Assembly (NCBI GenBank): GCA_900547725.1
Contig: URHR01000105.1
Location: forward strand, 1 to 5,754
DNA length: 5,754 nucleotides
Reading direction: 5' to 3'
Origin: an uncultured Eubacteriales bacterium
GTDB lineage: Bacteria > Bacillota > Clostridia > Oscillospirales > CAG-272
Part shown: piece after piece, positions 1 through 5,463 of the stretch
Layout of the letters: each line of letters starts with the position of its first letter
Position numbering within the stretch: the first letter of the stretch is position 1
The notes under the pieces: generated by a model
What the model was told of the DNA's origin: nothing
Seen by the model: only the letters and a program-made list of their open reading frames with translations
The model's database searches: none
Position numbers and translations under genes: made by a program

Positions 1-32
1 TAAGCAGGGTTTGGGACAGAGTCCCAAGGTCC
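1..32 (-). repeat. Edge-truncated copy (C) of the multi-hairpin repeat, just past glmS
   Basis: On the minus strand, 9 nt after the glmS stop codon, the sequence reads GGACCTTGGGAC-TCT-GTCCCAAACCC. It forms a 7-bp hairpin TTGGGAC/GTCCCAA (27-21 with 17-11) with loop TCT. It matches the first module (GACC-TTGGGGC-TTT-GCCCCAA) of the repeats at 2128 and 2982, with one compensated base-pair change (GGGGC/GCCCC to GGGAC/GTCCC). Only this module is visible because the window ends. It could serve as part of the glmS 3' end, but no U-tract follows within the window. Confidence 0.6.
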
Positions 33-41
33 TCTTCCCCC

Positions 42-1874
42 TTACTCCACCGTCACCGACTTCGCAAGATTCCGCGGGCGGTCAATGTCGCAACCGCGGA
101 AGGAAGCCGCCTCGTAAGCGATCATCTGAACCGCAAGCATCGAAGCGAATAACCGCGCGGGAGCAGAACACTCGGGCAAACGGATGATCTCACCCGCGCT
201 CTCCTCGGGCACTTCAACCCCCTCGGGACAAATCAGCGTGACCTGCGCGCCGCGGCTTCCCACTTCGCGCAGATTGCTTTCGGTCTTTTCAAACAAAGCG
301 GGATCGGTCGCAAGCGCAATCACAGGCGTACCCGGCTCAATCAGCGAAATCGTCCCGTGTTTCAGCTCGCCCGCCGCGTAAGCCTCGCAGTGAATGTAGG
401 AGATCTCCTTCAGCTTCAAAGCCCCCTCCATCGACATCGCGTAGTCCAACCCGCGCCCGATATAGAACACGTGCTCGTGATCCGCCAACGCCTTTGCAAT
501 GCGGCAGAACTGCGCCTCCTTGCCAAGCATCGTTTCCAGGACTGCGGGAACTTCCTCCGAAATGTCGCGCAGAAGCTCCTTCGCCGCCTTCGCGTCAATC
601 ACGCCGCGCGAAAGTCCCGCCGCCGCCGCAATCGCGTACAGCACCGACGCCTGCGTGCAGTAGCCCTTCGTCGTCGCAACCGCGATTTCAGGCCCTGCGT
701 AGGTGTAAATCCGTTTGTCCGCCTCGCGCGCAATCGTCGTCTCCACCGCGTTGACAATACCGAGCGTATGTCGCCCGTGCTCCTTCGCGTAGCGCAAAGC
801 CGCCAGAGAGTCCGCCGTCTCGCCCGACTGCGAAATCACAATCACCAACGTCCCCTCATCGCCCAGCGGCGGATAGTAGCGGTACTCGGAAGCAATGTGC
901 ACCGTCGTCGGCAGCCCCGCGTACTGCTCCAGCACCCGCTGCCCGACCAGACCCGCGTGCATCGCAGACCCGCAGGCAACGATCTGCACCGCGCGAATGC
1001 CGCGCCAGAAGTCCGCGTCAATGCCGTCCGCCGAGAAATCGGGCAGGCCGTCCTTGTCAATGCGGGAGGACACCGACTTCTTCACCGCCTCGGGCTGCTC
1101 GTGAATCTCCTTGAGCATGAAATGCGGATAGCCGCCCTTTTGCGCCGACTCGGGGGTCAGCGTGGTGGTCATCCACTTCGGCTCGTGCCCGCCGCCGTTT
1201 TCGTCAAACAGAACCGCGCTGTCCCCCGTCAGGCGCGCGATTGCACCCTCGTCCATCGGCGCGGACTCGCGGGTGAACGGCAGCAGCGCCGTCACGTCGC
1301 TTGCAAGATAGTAGCCGTCCTTCCCCTTTGCGAGAATCAGCGGGCTGCCGCTGCGAACCACCCAGACCTCTCCTTCGCGGTCGGCAAACAGAATGCCGAA
1401 CGCATACGCGCCGCGCAGTCTCGCAACCGTTTTGCGGATTGCCGCGAGCGGGTCGCCGCCCGGGGTGTAGTTCTCGTTGAGCAGTGCCGCCGCAACCTCG
1501 GTATCGGTCTCGGACTTGAACTCCACGCCCTTTGCCTGCAGTTCCTCTTTCAGCGCTTTATAGTTTTCGATAATTCCGTTATGCACGAGGATGACGTTTC
1601 CCGCACGGTGCGGGTGCGCGTTGCGGTCGGAAGGACCGCCGTGCGTTGCCCACCGGGTATGCCCGATGGCGCAGTGGCTTCCCTCCACCGGCTCGTCGCG
1701 CAGTTTTTCTTCCAGCGCATGGATGCGCCCCTTGCATTTGACCACATCTGTTCCGTCTGCGGTCTGCGCCGCGATTCCGACCGAATCATATCCGCGGTAC
1801 TCCAGTACCGACAGACCCTTGAGCATTTTCGGAACTGCGTTTCCCGTCCCCGTATAACCGATAATTCCGCACAT
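42..1874 (-). CDS. glmS: Glutamine--fructose-6-phosphate aminotransferase (isomerizing), GlcN6P synthase
   Basis: GlmS is a cytoplasmic enzyme that makes glucosamine-6-phosphate from fructose-6-phosphate and glutamine, the first committed step to UDP-GlcNAc. The 610-residue product matches the usual length (about 600-610). The N-terminal glutaminase domain starts MCGIIGYTG, with Cys2 as the nucleophile once Met is removed. It carries YRGYDSVGIA (26-35), GHTRWATHG (71-79), HNGIIENY (98-105) and SETDTE. Two SIS sugar-isomerase domains follow, with VACGSAMHAG, SQSGETADSL, AVATTKGYCTQ and an EGALKLKEISYIHCEAY segment. The C-terminus DIDRPRNLAKSVTVE is typical. The start at 1874 is fixed by the catalytic Cys and by an AAGGAG ribosome binding site at 1885-1890. 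The frame stays open 107 codons further upstream, but that stretch is ribozyme and repeat, not protein. A glmS ribozyme in the leader indicates feedback control by GlcN6P. The gene may be co-transcribed with the acetyltransferase gene upstream. Confidence 0.97.
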   Translation of the reverse strand: MCGIIGYTGTGNAVPKMLKGLSVLEYRGYDSVGIAAQTADGTDVVKCKGRIHALEEKLRDEPVEGSHCAIGHTRWATHGGPSDRNAHPHRAGNVILVHNGIIENYKALKEELQAKGVEFKSETDTEVAAALLNENYTPGGDPLAAIRKTVARLRGAYAFGILFADREGEVWVVRSGSPLILAKGKDGYYLASDVTALLPFTRESAPMDEGAIARLTGDSAVLFDENGGGHEPKWMTTTLTPESAQKGGYPHFMLKEIHEQPEAVKKSVSSRIDKDGLPDFSADGIDADFWRGIRAVQIVACGSAMHAGLVGQRVLEQYAGLPTTVHIASEYRYYPPLGDEGTLVIVISQSGETADSLAALRYAKEHGRHTLGIVNAVETTIAREADKRIYTYAGPEIAVATTKGYCTQASVLYAIAAAAGLSRGVIDAKAAKELLRDISEEVPAVLETMLGKEAQFCRIAKALADHEHVFYIGRGLDYAMSMEGALKLKEISYIHCEAYAAGELKHGTISLIEPGTPVIALATDPALFEKTESNLREVGSRGAQVTLICPEGVEVPEESAGEIIRLPECSAPARLFASMLAVQMIAYEAASFRGCDIDRPRNLAKSVTVE

Positions 1875-1884
1875 GGCAAAAAAT

Positions 1885-1890
1885 CTCCTT
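1885..1890 (-). promoter_or_regulatory. glmS ribosome binding site
   Basis: AAGGAG on the minus strand lies 10 nt before the ATG at 1874. It supports the short start (MCGII) over the longer open frame, because the catalytic Cys must directly follow the initiator Met. Confidence 0.9.
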
Positions 1891-1951
1891 TTCTGATTCT
1901 GATTCCATAAGTATACCGACAAAGCCCCCGGCAGGAGGTCGTTTGCGGTGA

Positions 1952-2103
1952 TTATGGGATCGAACGGAGATTGTTTTGCGGTTGCCCGCATATTTGTCCC
2001 GATCTGTCGGCATCCCTTAGCCGGAGAAGCATCCGCCGAATTTTCGATCACTTCTCTCCTCGTCAACCGTCCGCCCAAAAAAAGCGTTTGGTCTGGCGCT
2101 ATC
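1952..2103 (-). ncRNA. glmS ribozyme: glmS ribozyme (GlcN6P-activated self-cleaving riboswitch)
   Basis: This RNA class cleaves its own mRNA when bound to GlcN6P and so lowers glmS expression. Read on the minus strand, the cleavage-site motif AGCGCC is present, with the predicted cut between A at 2100 and G at 2099. The core GTTGACGAGG follows (2067-2058), then ATCGAAAATTCGGCGGATGC (2048-2029), which closely resembles the known class. The visible helices are GAGAAG/CTTCTC (2056-2051 with 2029-2024), P3 as CGGC/GCCG (2023-2008) with loop TAAGGGAT, and a distal P4 hairpin TGCGG-GCAA-CCGCA (1990-1977) capped by a GNRA tetraloop. The P3 loop GGGAT can pair with ATCCC at 1960-1956, as expected for the P3.1 pseudoknot. 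Cleavage would leave a leader of about 225 nt before the glmS AUG. P1 is poorly formed (see findings). The exact ends are approximate. The identification rests on recognised motifs, not a covariance-model search. Confidence 0.92.
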
Positions 2104-2127
2104 ATTACCCTGATTTGCGGGGGCGAA

Positions 2128-2223
2128 GGTCTCGGGGCTTTGCCCCGAACCCCACTCAGAAAACTTTTTGAAAAAAGTTTTTTGAGAACTTTCAAAAACT
2201 TTCAACAAGGGGGATTATAACCC
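2128..2223 (+). repeat. Multi-hairpin dispersed repeat, copy A (between the acetyltransferase gene and the glmS ribozyme)
   Basis: There are three structured modules in order. Hairpin 1 is TCGGGGC-TTT-GCCCCGA (2132-2148). A CCCAC linker leads to hairpin 2 (2155-2186), two 15-nt arms of the form CTCAGAAAACTTTTT with a 2-nt centre and one G-T wobble. An ACTTTCAAAAACTTTCAA linker follows, then a GGG-ATTATAA-CCC end module (2211-2223). Module order and linkers match copy B at 2982-3105. It lies in what would be the 3' region of the acetyltransferase mRNA and immediately upstream of the ribozyme. No coding capacity is evident. The ends are set by similarity to copy B and are approximate. Confidence 0.8.
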
Positions 2224-2274
2224 TTTGTGCAGTGCTGTTTATGTGAAACGGGTCGCCGTGCCGTTTGCTTTGGG

Positions 2275-2961
2275 TCAATCCTCTTTCTTTACCACCTCTC
2301 CTTTTGCTTTGTATATATGCCGGGCGGGAACATACCCGCGAACAGCCGACAACGGGTAGACGTTGGAATGCTCCCCGATCACCGTGCCGGGGTTGAGGAC
2401 GCTGTTGCATCCGACCTCGACGAAATCCCCGAGCATTGCGCCGACCTTTTTTCTCCCGGTTGCGATTGCAAAGCCGTCGCCTTTGACGGTTACGGGCGTT
2501 TTATCGCTCTTGACGTTGGAGGTAATCGCGCCGCCGCCCATATGCGAGGCGTAGCCCAGAATTGCGTCCCCGACGTAGTTGAAGTGCGGGACTTGCACGC
2601 GGTCAAAGAGGATACAGTTTTTCAGTTCGGTCGAGTTTCCGACCACTGCGTCCGCGCCGACGAGCACGCTTCCGCGAATGAACGCTCCGGGGCGGACTTC
2701 CGTCCGCTCTCCGATGATTGCAGGGCCAAGGATCGTTGCGGTTGGGTAGACCTTTGCGCTCTTCGCGATCCAGACGTCCCCTTCTCTCCGCTCATACATT
2801 TCTGTCGGAAGCGTCTCTCCAAGCTTTACGACAAACTCCTTCAATCCGTCCAGCGCTTCCCACGGGTAGGTAAACCCTTTGAGGTATTCCCATGCCATCG
2901 TATGCTCGGGGCTTCGGAACAGTTCCCGTACCGTCAGCGCTTCGATTACTTTTTCACTCAT
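2275..2961 (-). CDS. Stand-alone GlmU-type left-handed beta-helix acetyltransferase
   Basis: The product (228 aa) is probably a hexapeptide-repeat acyltransferase related to the C-terminal half of GlmU, which acetylates glucosamine-1-phosphate from acetyl-CoA. Residues 1-60 form a non-repetitive N-terminal part rich in aromatic and charged residues. From about 62 to 215 runs a left-handed beta-helix pattern of I/V-G-x-x hexapeptides. Alignment by eye to E. coli GlmU places active-site equivalents at R90 (VRPG; R333), K114 (ELKN; K351), H126 and Y129 in HFNYVGD (catalytic H363 and Y366), and N149 in GGGAITSN (N386). N377 is replaced by H140. The uridylyltransferase domain with its GxG-TR loop is absent, so it cannot be a full GlmU. 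The ATG at 2961 is set by AGGAG at 2967-2971, 5 nt away. The neighbour glmS supports an amino-sugar role. A different amino-sugar or NDP-sugar acyl acceptor remains possible. Confidence 0.85.
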   Translation of the reverse strand: MSEKVIEALTVRELFRSPEHTMAWEYLKGFTYPWEALDGLKEFVVKLGETLPTEMYERREGDVWIAKSAKVYPTATILGPAIIGERTEVRPGAFIRGSVLVGADAVVGNSTELKNCILFDRVQVPHFNYVGDAILGYASHMGGGAITSNVKSDKTPVTVKGDGFAIATGRKKVGAMLGDFVEVGCNSVLNPGTVIGEHSNVYPLSAVRGYVPARHIYKAKGEVVKKED

Positions 2962-2981
2962 TGTTGCTCCTTTTTAAGACG

Positions 2982-3035
2982 TTAAGACCTTGGGGCTTTG
3001 CCCCAAACTTAAGACCTTGGGGCGTTGCCCCAAGC
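2982..3035 (+). repeat. 27-nt tandem duplication of the repeat's first hairpin
   Basis: Two adjacent 27-nt units (2982-3008 and 3009-3035) begin TTAAGACCTTGGGGC and differ at only two positions: T to G in the hairpin loop and A to G next to the last base. Each unit contains one complete 7-bp hairpin. Copy A has only one such unit. Confidence 0.9.
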
Positions 3036-3105
3036 CCCACTTAGAAAACTTTTGGAAAAGTTTTCTAAGAACTTTCAAAACTTTAATGAAGGGGATTTTT
3101 ACCCC
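2982..3105 (+). repeat. Multi-hairpin dispersed repeat, copy B (upstream of the acetyltransferase gene)
   Basis: This copy has the same architecture and orientation as copy A, but its first module is duplicated: TTGGGGC-TTT-GCCCCAA (2990-3006) and TTGGGGC-GTT-GCCCCAA (3017-3033). Then come CCCAC, a perfect 14-bp hairpin of the form CTTAGAAAACTTTT with a GG centre (3040-3069), the linker ACTTTCAAAACTTT, and GGGG-ATTTTTA-CCCC (3091-3105). It lies in the putative 5' leader of the acetyltransferase gene, ending about 20 bp upstream of its start codon. No protein is encoded. Confidence 0.85.
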
Positions 3106-3270
3106 TATGTTCAGGTGGTGCGGATTCTGATGTAGCCGTTTGCCGTGCTGCTATTTCCGGCTGCTACGAGCCAAATCCCGTCAAGCGGGATTTGGACAGC
3201 GGCAACTTGTTGCCTCGCTTCATCTCCGCCACCGGATGGAAATGGTTCAGGTTAGTTAAGGGACAGAGGG
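3106..3270. other. Gene-free spacer with two small hairpins
   Basis: No credible coding region is seen on either strand. Two inverted repeats stand close together: CCAAATCCCG-TCAAG-CGGGATTTGG (3171-3195, perfect 10-bp stem) and GGCAAC-TT-GTTGCC (3201-3214, 6-bp stem). Neither is followed by a T-run on either strand, so they are not convincing intrinsic terminators. The acetyltransferase gene (minus) and perR (plus) diverge across this region, so a minus-strand promoter is expected nearby, but no clear -35/-10 pair was found. Confidence 0.6.
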
Positions 3271-3362
3271 GATGAGATGTGGGGGTTTTTACAAAGCAAA
3301 TCCGTCCCGGTTTTTGTTTGCTGTTTTTTTCGCGAAAAAGGAAGAAAAAACGAAAAAAACGC

Positions 3363-3391
3363 TTGACAAAACAGGAAAAATTTCTTATAAT
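3363..3391 (+). promoter_or_regulatory. Strong sigma-A-like promoter of perR-araB
   Basis: A consensus TTGACA (3363-3368) and TATAAT (3386-3391) are separated by exactly 17 nt, in an AT-rich stretch. Transcription would begin near 3398, leaving a leader of about 30 nt before the perR ATG. A 19-bp palindrome covers the expected start site. Confidence 0.9.
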
Positions 3392-3393
3392 AG

Positions 3394-3412
3394 AATTAGA
3401 GCGATTCTAATT
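3394..3412 (+). promoter_or_regulatory. Probable Fur/PerR-family operator
   Basis: AATTAGAGCGATTCTAATT is a perfect 7-bp inverted repeat with a 5-nt centre, starting 2 nt after the -10 box and covering the expected transcription start. Its right half ATTCTAA differs from the PerR-box half-site ATTATAA at one position. The left half in the 7-1-7 register (TTAGAGC) matches less well. Its position would block RNA polymerase. Given the PerR-like gene directly downstream, autoregulation is the simplest reading. The binding protein is inferred. Confidence 0.65.
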
Positions 3413-3428
3413 TATGAGGTGAACCGAA

Positions 3429-3797
3429 ATGACCAAACAGAGAACCCTGATTCTGCAGATTCTGAACCAACCCGACCGCCATCACCTGACGGCGGACGAG
3501 ATTTTTTTCCTTGCCAAACTCCAGATGCCGACCATTGCGATGGCGACGGTTTACAACAACCTCAACGCCATGTGCGACGCGGGCATCATCAGCCGCGTTC
3601 ATACCGACGGCGGCGCGGACTGCTTCGATCGCGTGACCGAAAAACATGACCATCTGCTTTGCGATTCCTGCGGCAGGCTGACCGATATTCACCTGCCGAA
3701 CCTTACGGGCGAGTTGTCGGGCGCGATCGGGGCGCCGATCCGCTCCTATGACCTTACGGTTCATTACATCTGCCCCGAATGCGCAAAACGGAAGTAA
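3429..3797 (+). CDS. perR: Fur-family transcriptional regulator, PerR-like peroxide sensor
   Basis: Fur-family repressors bind DNA as metal-loaded dimers; PerR uses iron to sense peroxide. In this 122-aa protein the winged-helix part carries TADEIFFLAK and ATVYNNLNAM (recognition helix, about 39-48). Structural zinc ligands are the CxxC pairs C78/C81 and C115/C118. By alignment to B. subtilis PerR the regulatory metal ligands are H19, D67, H73, H75 and D86 (equivalents of H37, D85, H91, H93 and D104). Asp rather than Glu at the last site favours PerR over Fur or Zur. It is about 18 residues shorter at the N-terminus than B. subtilis PerR and begins at the TPQR-equivalent MTKQR. The ATG is set by AGGTG 7-8 nt upstream, and an in-frame TGA at 3420-3422 rules out a longer start. 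It precedes araB by 14 bp. PerR is preferred; another Fur-type metalloregulator cannot be excluded. Confidence 0.88.
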   Translation: MTKQRTLILQILNQPDRHHLTADEIFFLAKLQMPTIAMATVYNNLNAMCDAGIISRVHTDGGADCFDRVTEKHDHLLCDSCGRLTDIHLPNLTGELSGAIGAPIRSYDLTVHYICPECAKRK

Positions 3798-3811
3798 CCG
3801 GGCAGCAGACA

Positions 3812-5416
3812 ATGAAACGGTATGTCATCGGGGTCGACTTCGGCACGCTTTCGGCAAGAGCCGTTCTGGTCGACCCGAAGGATGGGCGCGAGGTTGCCGA
3901 GGCGGTGTCGGTCTACCCGCACGGCGTGATGGACGAATTCCTCCCCGACGGGCGGAAACTTCCGCCGCAGTTTGCTCTGCAACATCCCGCCGACTATCTC
4001 CGGGCCTTGCGGGAAACCGTTCCGAAGGTGTTGGAGAAGGCGGGCGCGGACGGGCGGGATATTGCGGCGCTCGGAATCGATTTTACTGCCTGTACGCTCC
4101 TGCCTGTTGACCGCGACGGAACGCCGCTCTGCTTCTCGGAGGCATGGGCGCACGAGCCGCACGCATGGGTCAAACTGTGGAAGCACCATGCCGCGCAGCC
4201 CGAAGCGGACGAAATCAACCGGCTTGCGGCGGAGCGGGGAGAGGATTGGCTTTTGCGCTACGGCGGGAAGCTTTCCTGCGAGTGGGTACTCCCAAAAATT
4301 CTGGAGGTTCTGCGCCATGCCCCGACGGTCTTTGAAGCGACCGACCGCTTTACCGAGGCGGGGGACTGGCTCTCAAGAGTTCTGACGGGAAAAGAAACGC
4401 ACAGCGCGCCGTTTGCGGGCTACAAAGCCTGTTGGTGCGCGGAATCGGGTTACCCGTCGGACGATTTCTTCACGGCGCTGGATCCTGCTTTGCACGGTCT
4501 GGTCGGGACACGGCTTGCGGCACAAGTCGCTCCGGTCGGCGGGATTGCGGGAAACCTGAACGCGCACGGTGCGGAGTTGACGGGACTGCCCGTCGGAACG
4601 CCGCTTTCGCTCCCGATGATCGACGGTCATGCGGCGATGCCCGCAATGAACCTCGGCGACGGGGAAATGATGCTGGTCGTGGGCACTTCGTCGGCGCAGA
4701 TGCTCAACGCCCGGGCGGGAATCCAGATTCCCGGTATCTGCGGGTATACCGACGGCGGGGTTATTCCCGGGCTTTGCACCTATGAAGCGGGGCAGTGCTG
4801 TGTGGGCGATACCTTCGATTGGTTCGTGCGCAACTGCGTTCCCGTGGACTATGCAAAGGAAGCGGAGAAAAAGGGACAGAATCTTCACGCGTTCCTGCGC
4901 GAAAAAGCGGAAAAACTCCGCCCCGGGGAGAGCGGACTTGTGGCACTGGACTGGTTGGGCGGAAACCGGAACATTCTGGGAGACGCGAGCCTGCGGGCGG
5001 TGATGGTCGGAATGACCCTTGCAACCCGCCCCGAGGAGATGTACCGCGCATGGATCGAAGCGACGGCGTTCGGTCTGCGGGTCATTATGGAACGGTATGA
5101 AGAGTACGGGCTGACGGTTCGCCGCATCTGCGCGGGTGGCGGAATCGCGCAGAAAGATCCGATGCTGATGCAGATTTACGCGGACGTGACCGGTAAGGAA
5201 ATCCGTGTGACGGGAACAAAGCAGGCAGGCGCATTGGGAAGCGCGATGTATGCGGCGGTGGCAGGCGGTTTTTATCCCGATATCCGTGCCGCGTCGGTTG
5301 CCATGTCTCCGCCCGATTGCGCACACTACCGGCCGATTCCCGCGAACGTTTCGGCATACGAACCGCTTTACCGGGCGTATCGGAAGCTTCACGATCTCTT
5401 CGGCGGCGTGAAATAA
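3812..5416 (+). CDS. araB: Ribulokinase (L-ribulose kinase)
   Basis: AraB is a cytoplasmic FGGY-family kinase that converts L-ribulose and ATP to L-ribulose-5-phosphate in L-arabinose breakdown. The 534-aa product is a little shorter than the roughly 560-residue enzymes of E. coli and B. subtilis. The N-terminal ATPase-type phosphate motif is GVDFGTLSARAVLVD (7-21). Ribulokinase-type signatures are GIDFTACTLLPVD (88-100) and HAWVKLWKHHAAQ (117-129). The probable catalytic Asp is D271 in IDGHAAMPA. GTSSAQML (291-298) and the C-terminal FGGY block with AGGGIAQKDPMLMQIYADV (441-459) complete the fold. An ATG at 3779 is in frame but lies inside perR, so 3812 (MKRYVIGVDFGT) is chosen. No good Shine-Dalgarno precedes it, only GGAAG about 17 nt away, suggesting translational coupling to perR. 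It shares the perR promoter and ends at a strong terminator. No araA, araD or ara regulator is in the window. Confidence 0.95.
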   Translation: MKRYVIGVDFGTLSARAVLVDPKDGREVAEAVSVYPHGVMDEFLPDGRKLPPQFALQHPADYLRALRETVPKVLEKAGADGRDIAALGIDFTACTLLPVDRDGTPLCFSEAWAHEPHAWVKLWKHHAAQPEADEINRLAAERGEDWLLRYGGKLSCEWVLPKILEVLRHAPTVFEATDRFTEAGDWLSRVLTGKETHSAPFAGYKACWCAESGYPSDDFFTALDPALHGLVGTRLAAQVAPVGGIAGNLNAHGAELTGLPVGTPLSLPMIDGHAAMPAMNLGDGEMMLVVGTSSAQMLNARAGIQIPGICGYTDGGVIPGLCTYEAGQCCVGDTFDWFVRNCVPVDYAKEAEKKGQNLHAFLREKAEKLRPGESGLVALDWLGGNRNILGDASLRAVMVGMTLATRPEEMYRAWIEATAFGLRVIMERYEEYGLTVRRICAGGGIAQKDPMLMQIYADVTGKEIRVTGTKQAGALGSAMYAAVAGGFYPDIRAASVAMSPPDCAHYRPIPANVSAYEPLYRAYRKLHDLFGGVK

Positions 5417-5417
5417 T

Positions 5418-5463
5418 CCAAAGCAAAATCCCGAATGCGAGAGCATTCGGGATTTTGCTTTGG
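5418..5463 (+). terminator. Long perfect terminator hairpin after araB
   Basis: Beginning 2 nt after the araB stop, two 21-nt arms (5418-5438 and 5443-5463) pair perfectly around a GAGA loop. The core is CCCGAATGC/GCATTCGGG flanked by AAAAT and ATTTT, so the symmetric element offers an A-tract/T-tract terminator shape on both strands. It closes the perR-araB unit. Confidence 0.9.

Noticed and set aside
357..1910. 517-codon open frame on the plus strand opposite glmS
   Set aside because: Its translation is Arg/Val/His-rich with no recognisable domain and follows from the GC-rich codon pattern of glmS; no ribosome binding site stands out.
1910..1915. TATACT on the minus strand as a glmS -10 box
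   Set aside because: It lies between the ribozyme and the start codon, so transcription from it would omit the ribozyme, and no -35 is found at a suitable distance.
1875..2195. 107-codon in-frame N-terminal extension of glmS
   Set aside because: It would displace the catalytic Cys from the N-terminus, and the DNA is accounted for by the glmS ribozyme and repeat copy A.
2214..2219. TATAAT on the minus strand as a promoter for glmS
   Set aside because: It is part of the end module of repeat copy A (copy B has ATTTTTA at this place), and the best -35 candidate (TAAACA, 16 nt spacing) is weak. It remains possible but is not supported.
2227..2985. 252-codon open frame opposite the acetyltransferase gene
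   Set aside because: It is antisense to a gene with clear catalytic motifs, and its own product has no family features.
2128..3105. Copies A and B as ends of a mobile element carrying the acetyltransferase gene
   Set aside because: The repeats are in direct orientation, consist of hairpin modules, and come with no transposase or target-site duplication; a third piece lies beyond glmS, so a dispersed repeat fits better.
3272..3649. 125-codon plus-strand open frame overlapping perR
   Set aside because: It runs through the perR promoter and operator and overlaps perR in another frame; it has no domain signal.
4373..5446. 357-codon minus-strand open frame opposite araB
   Set aside because: It reads through the terminator and has low-complexity Arg/His composition typical of antisense shadows in GC-rich genes.
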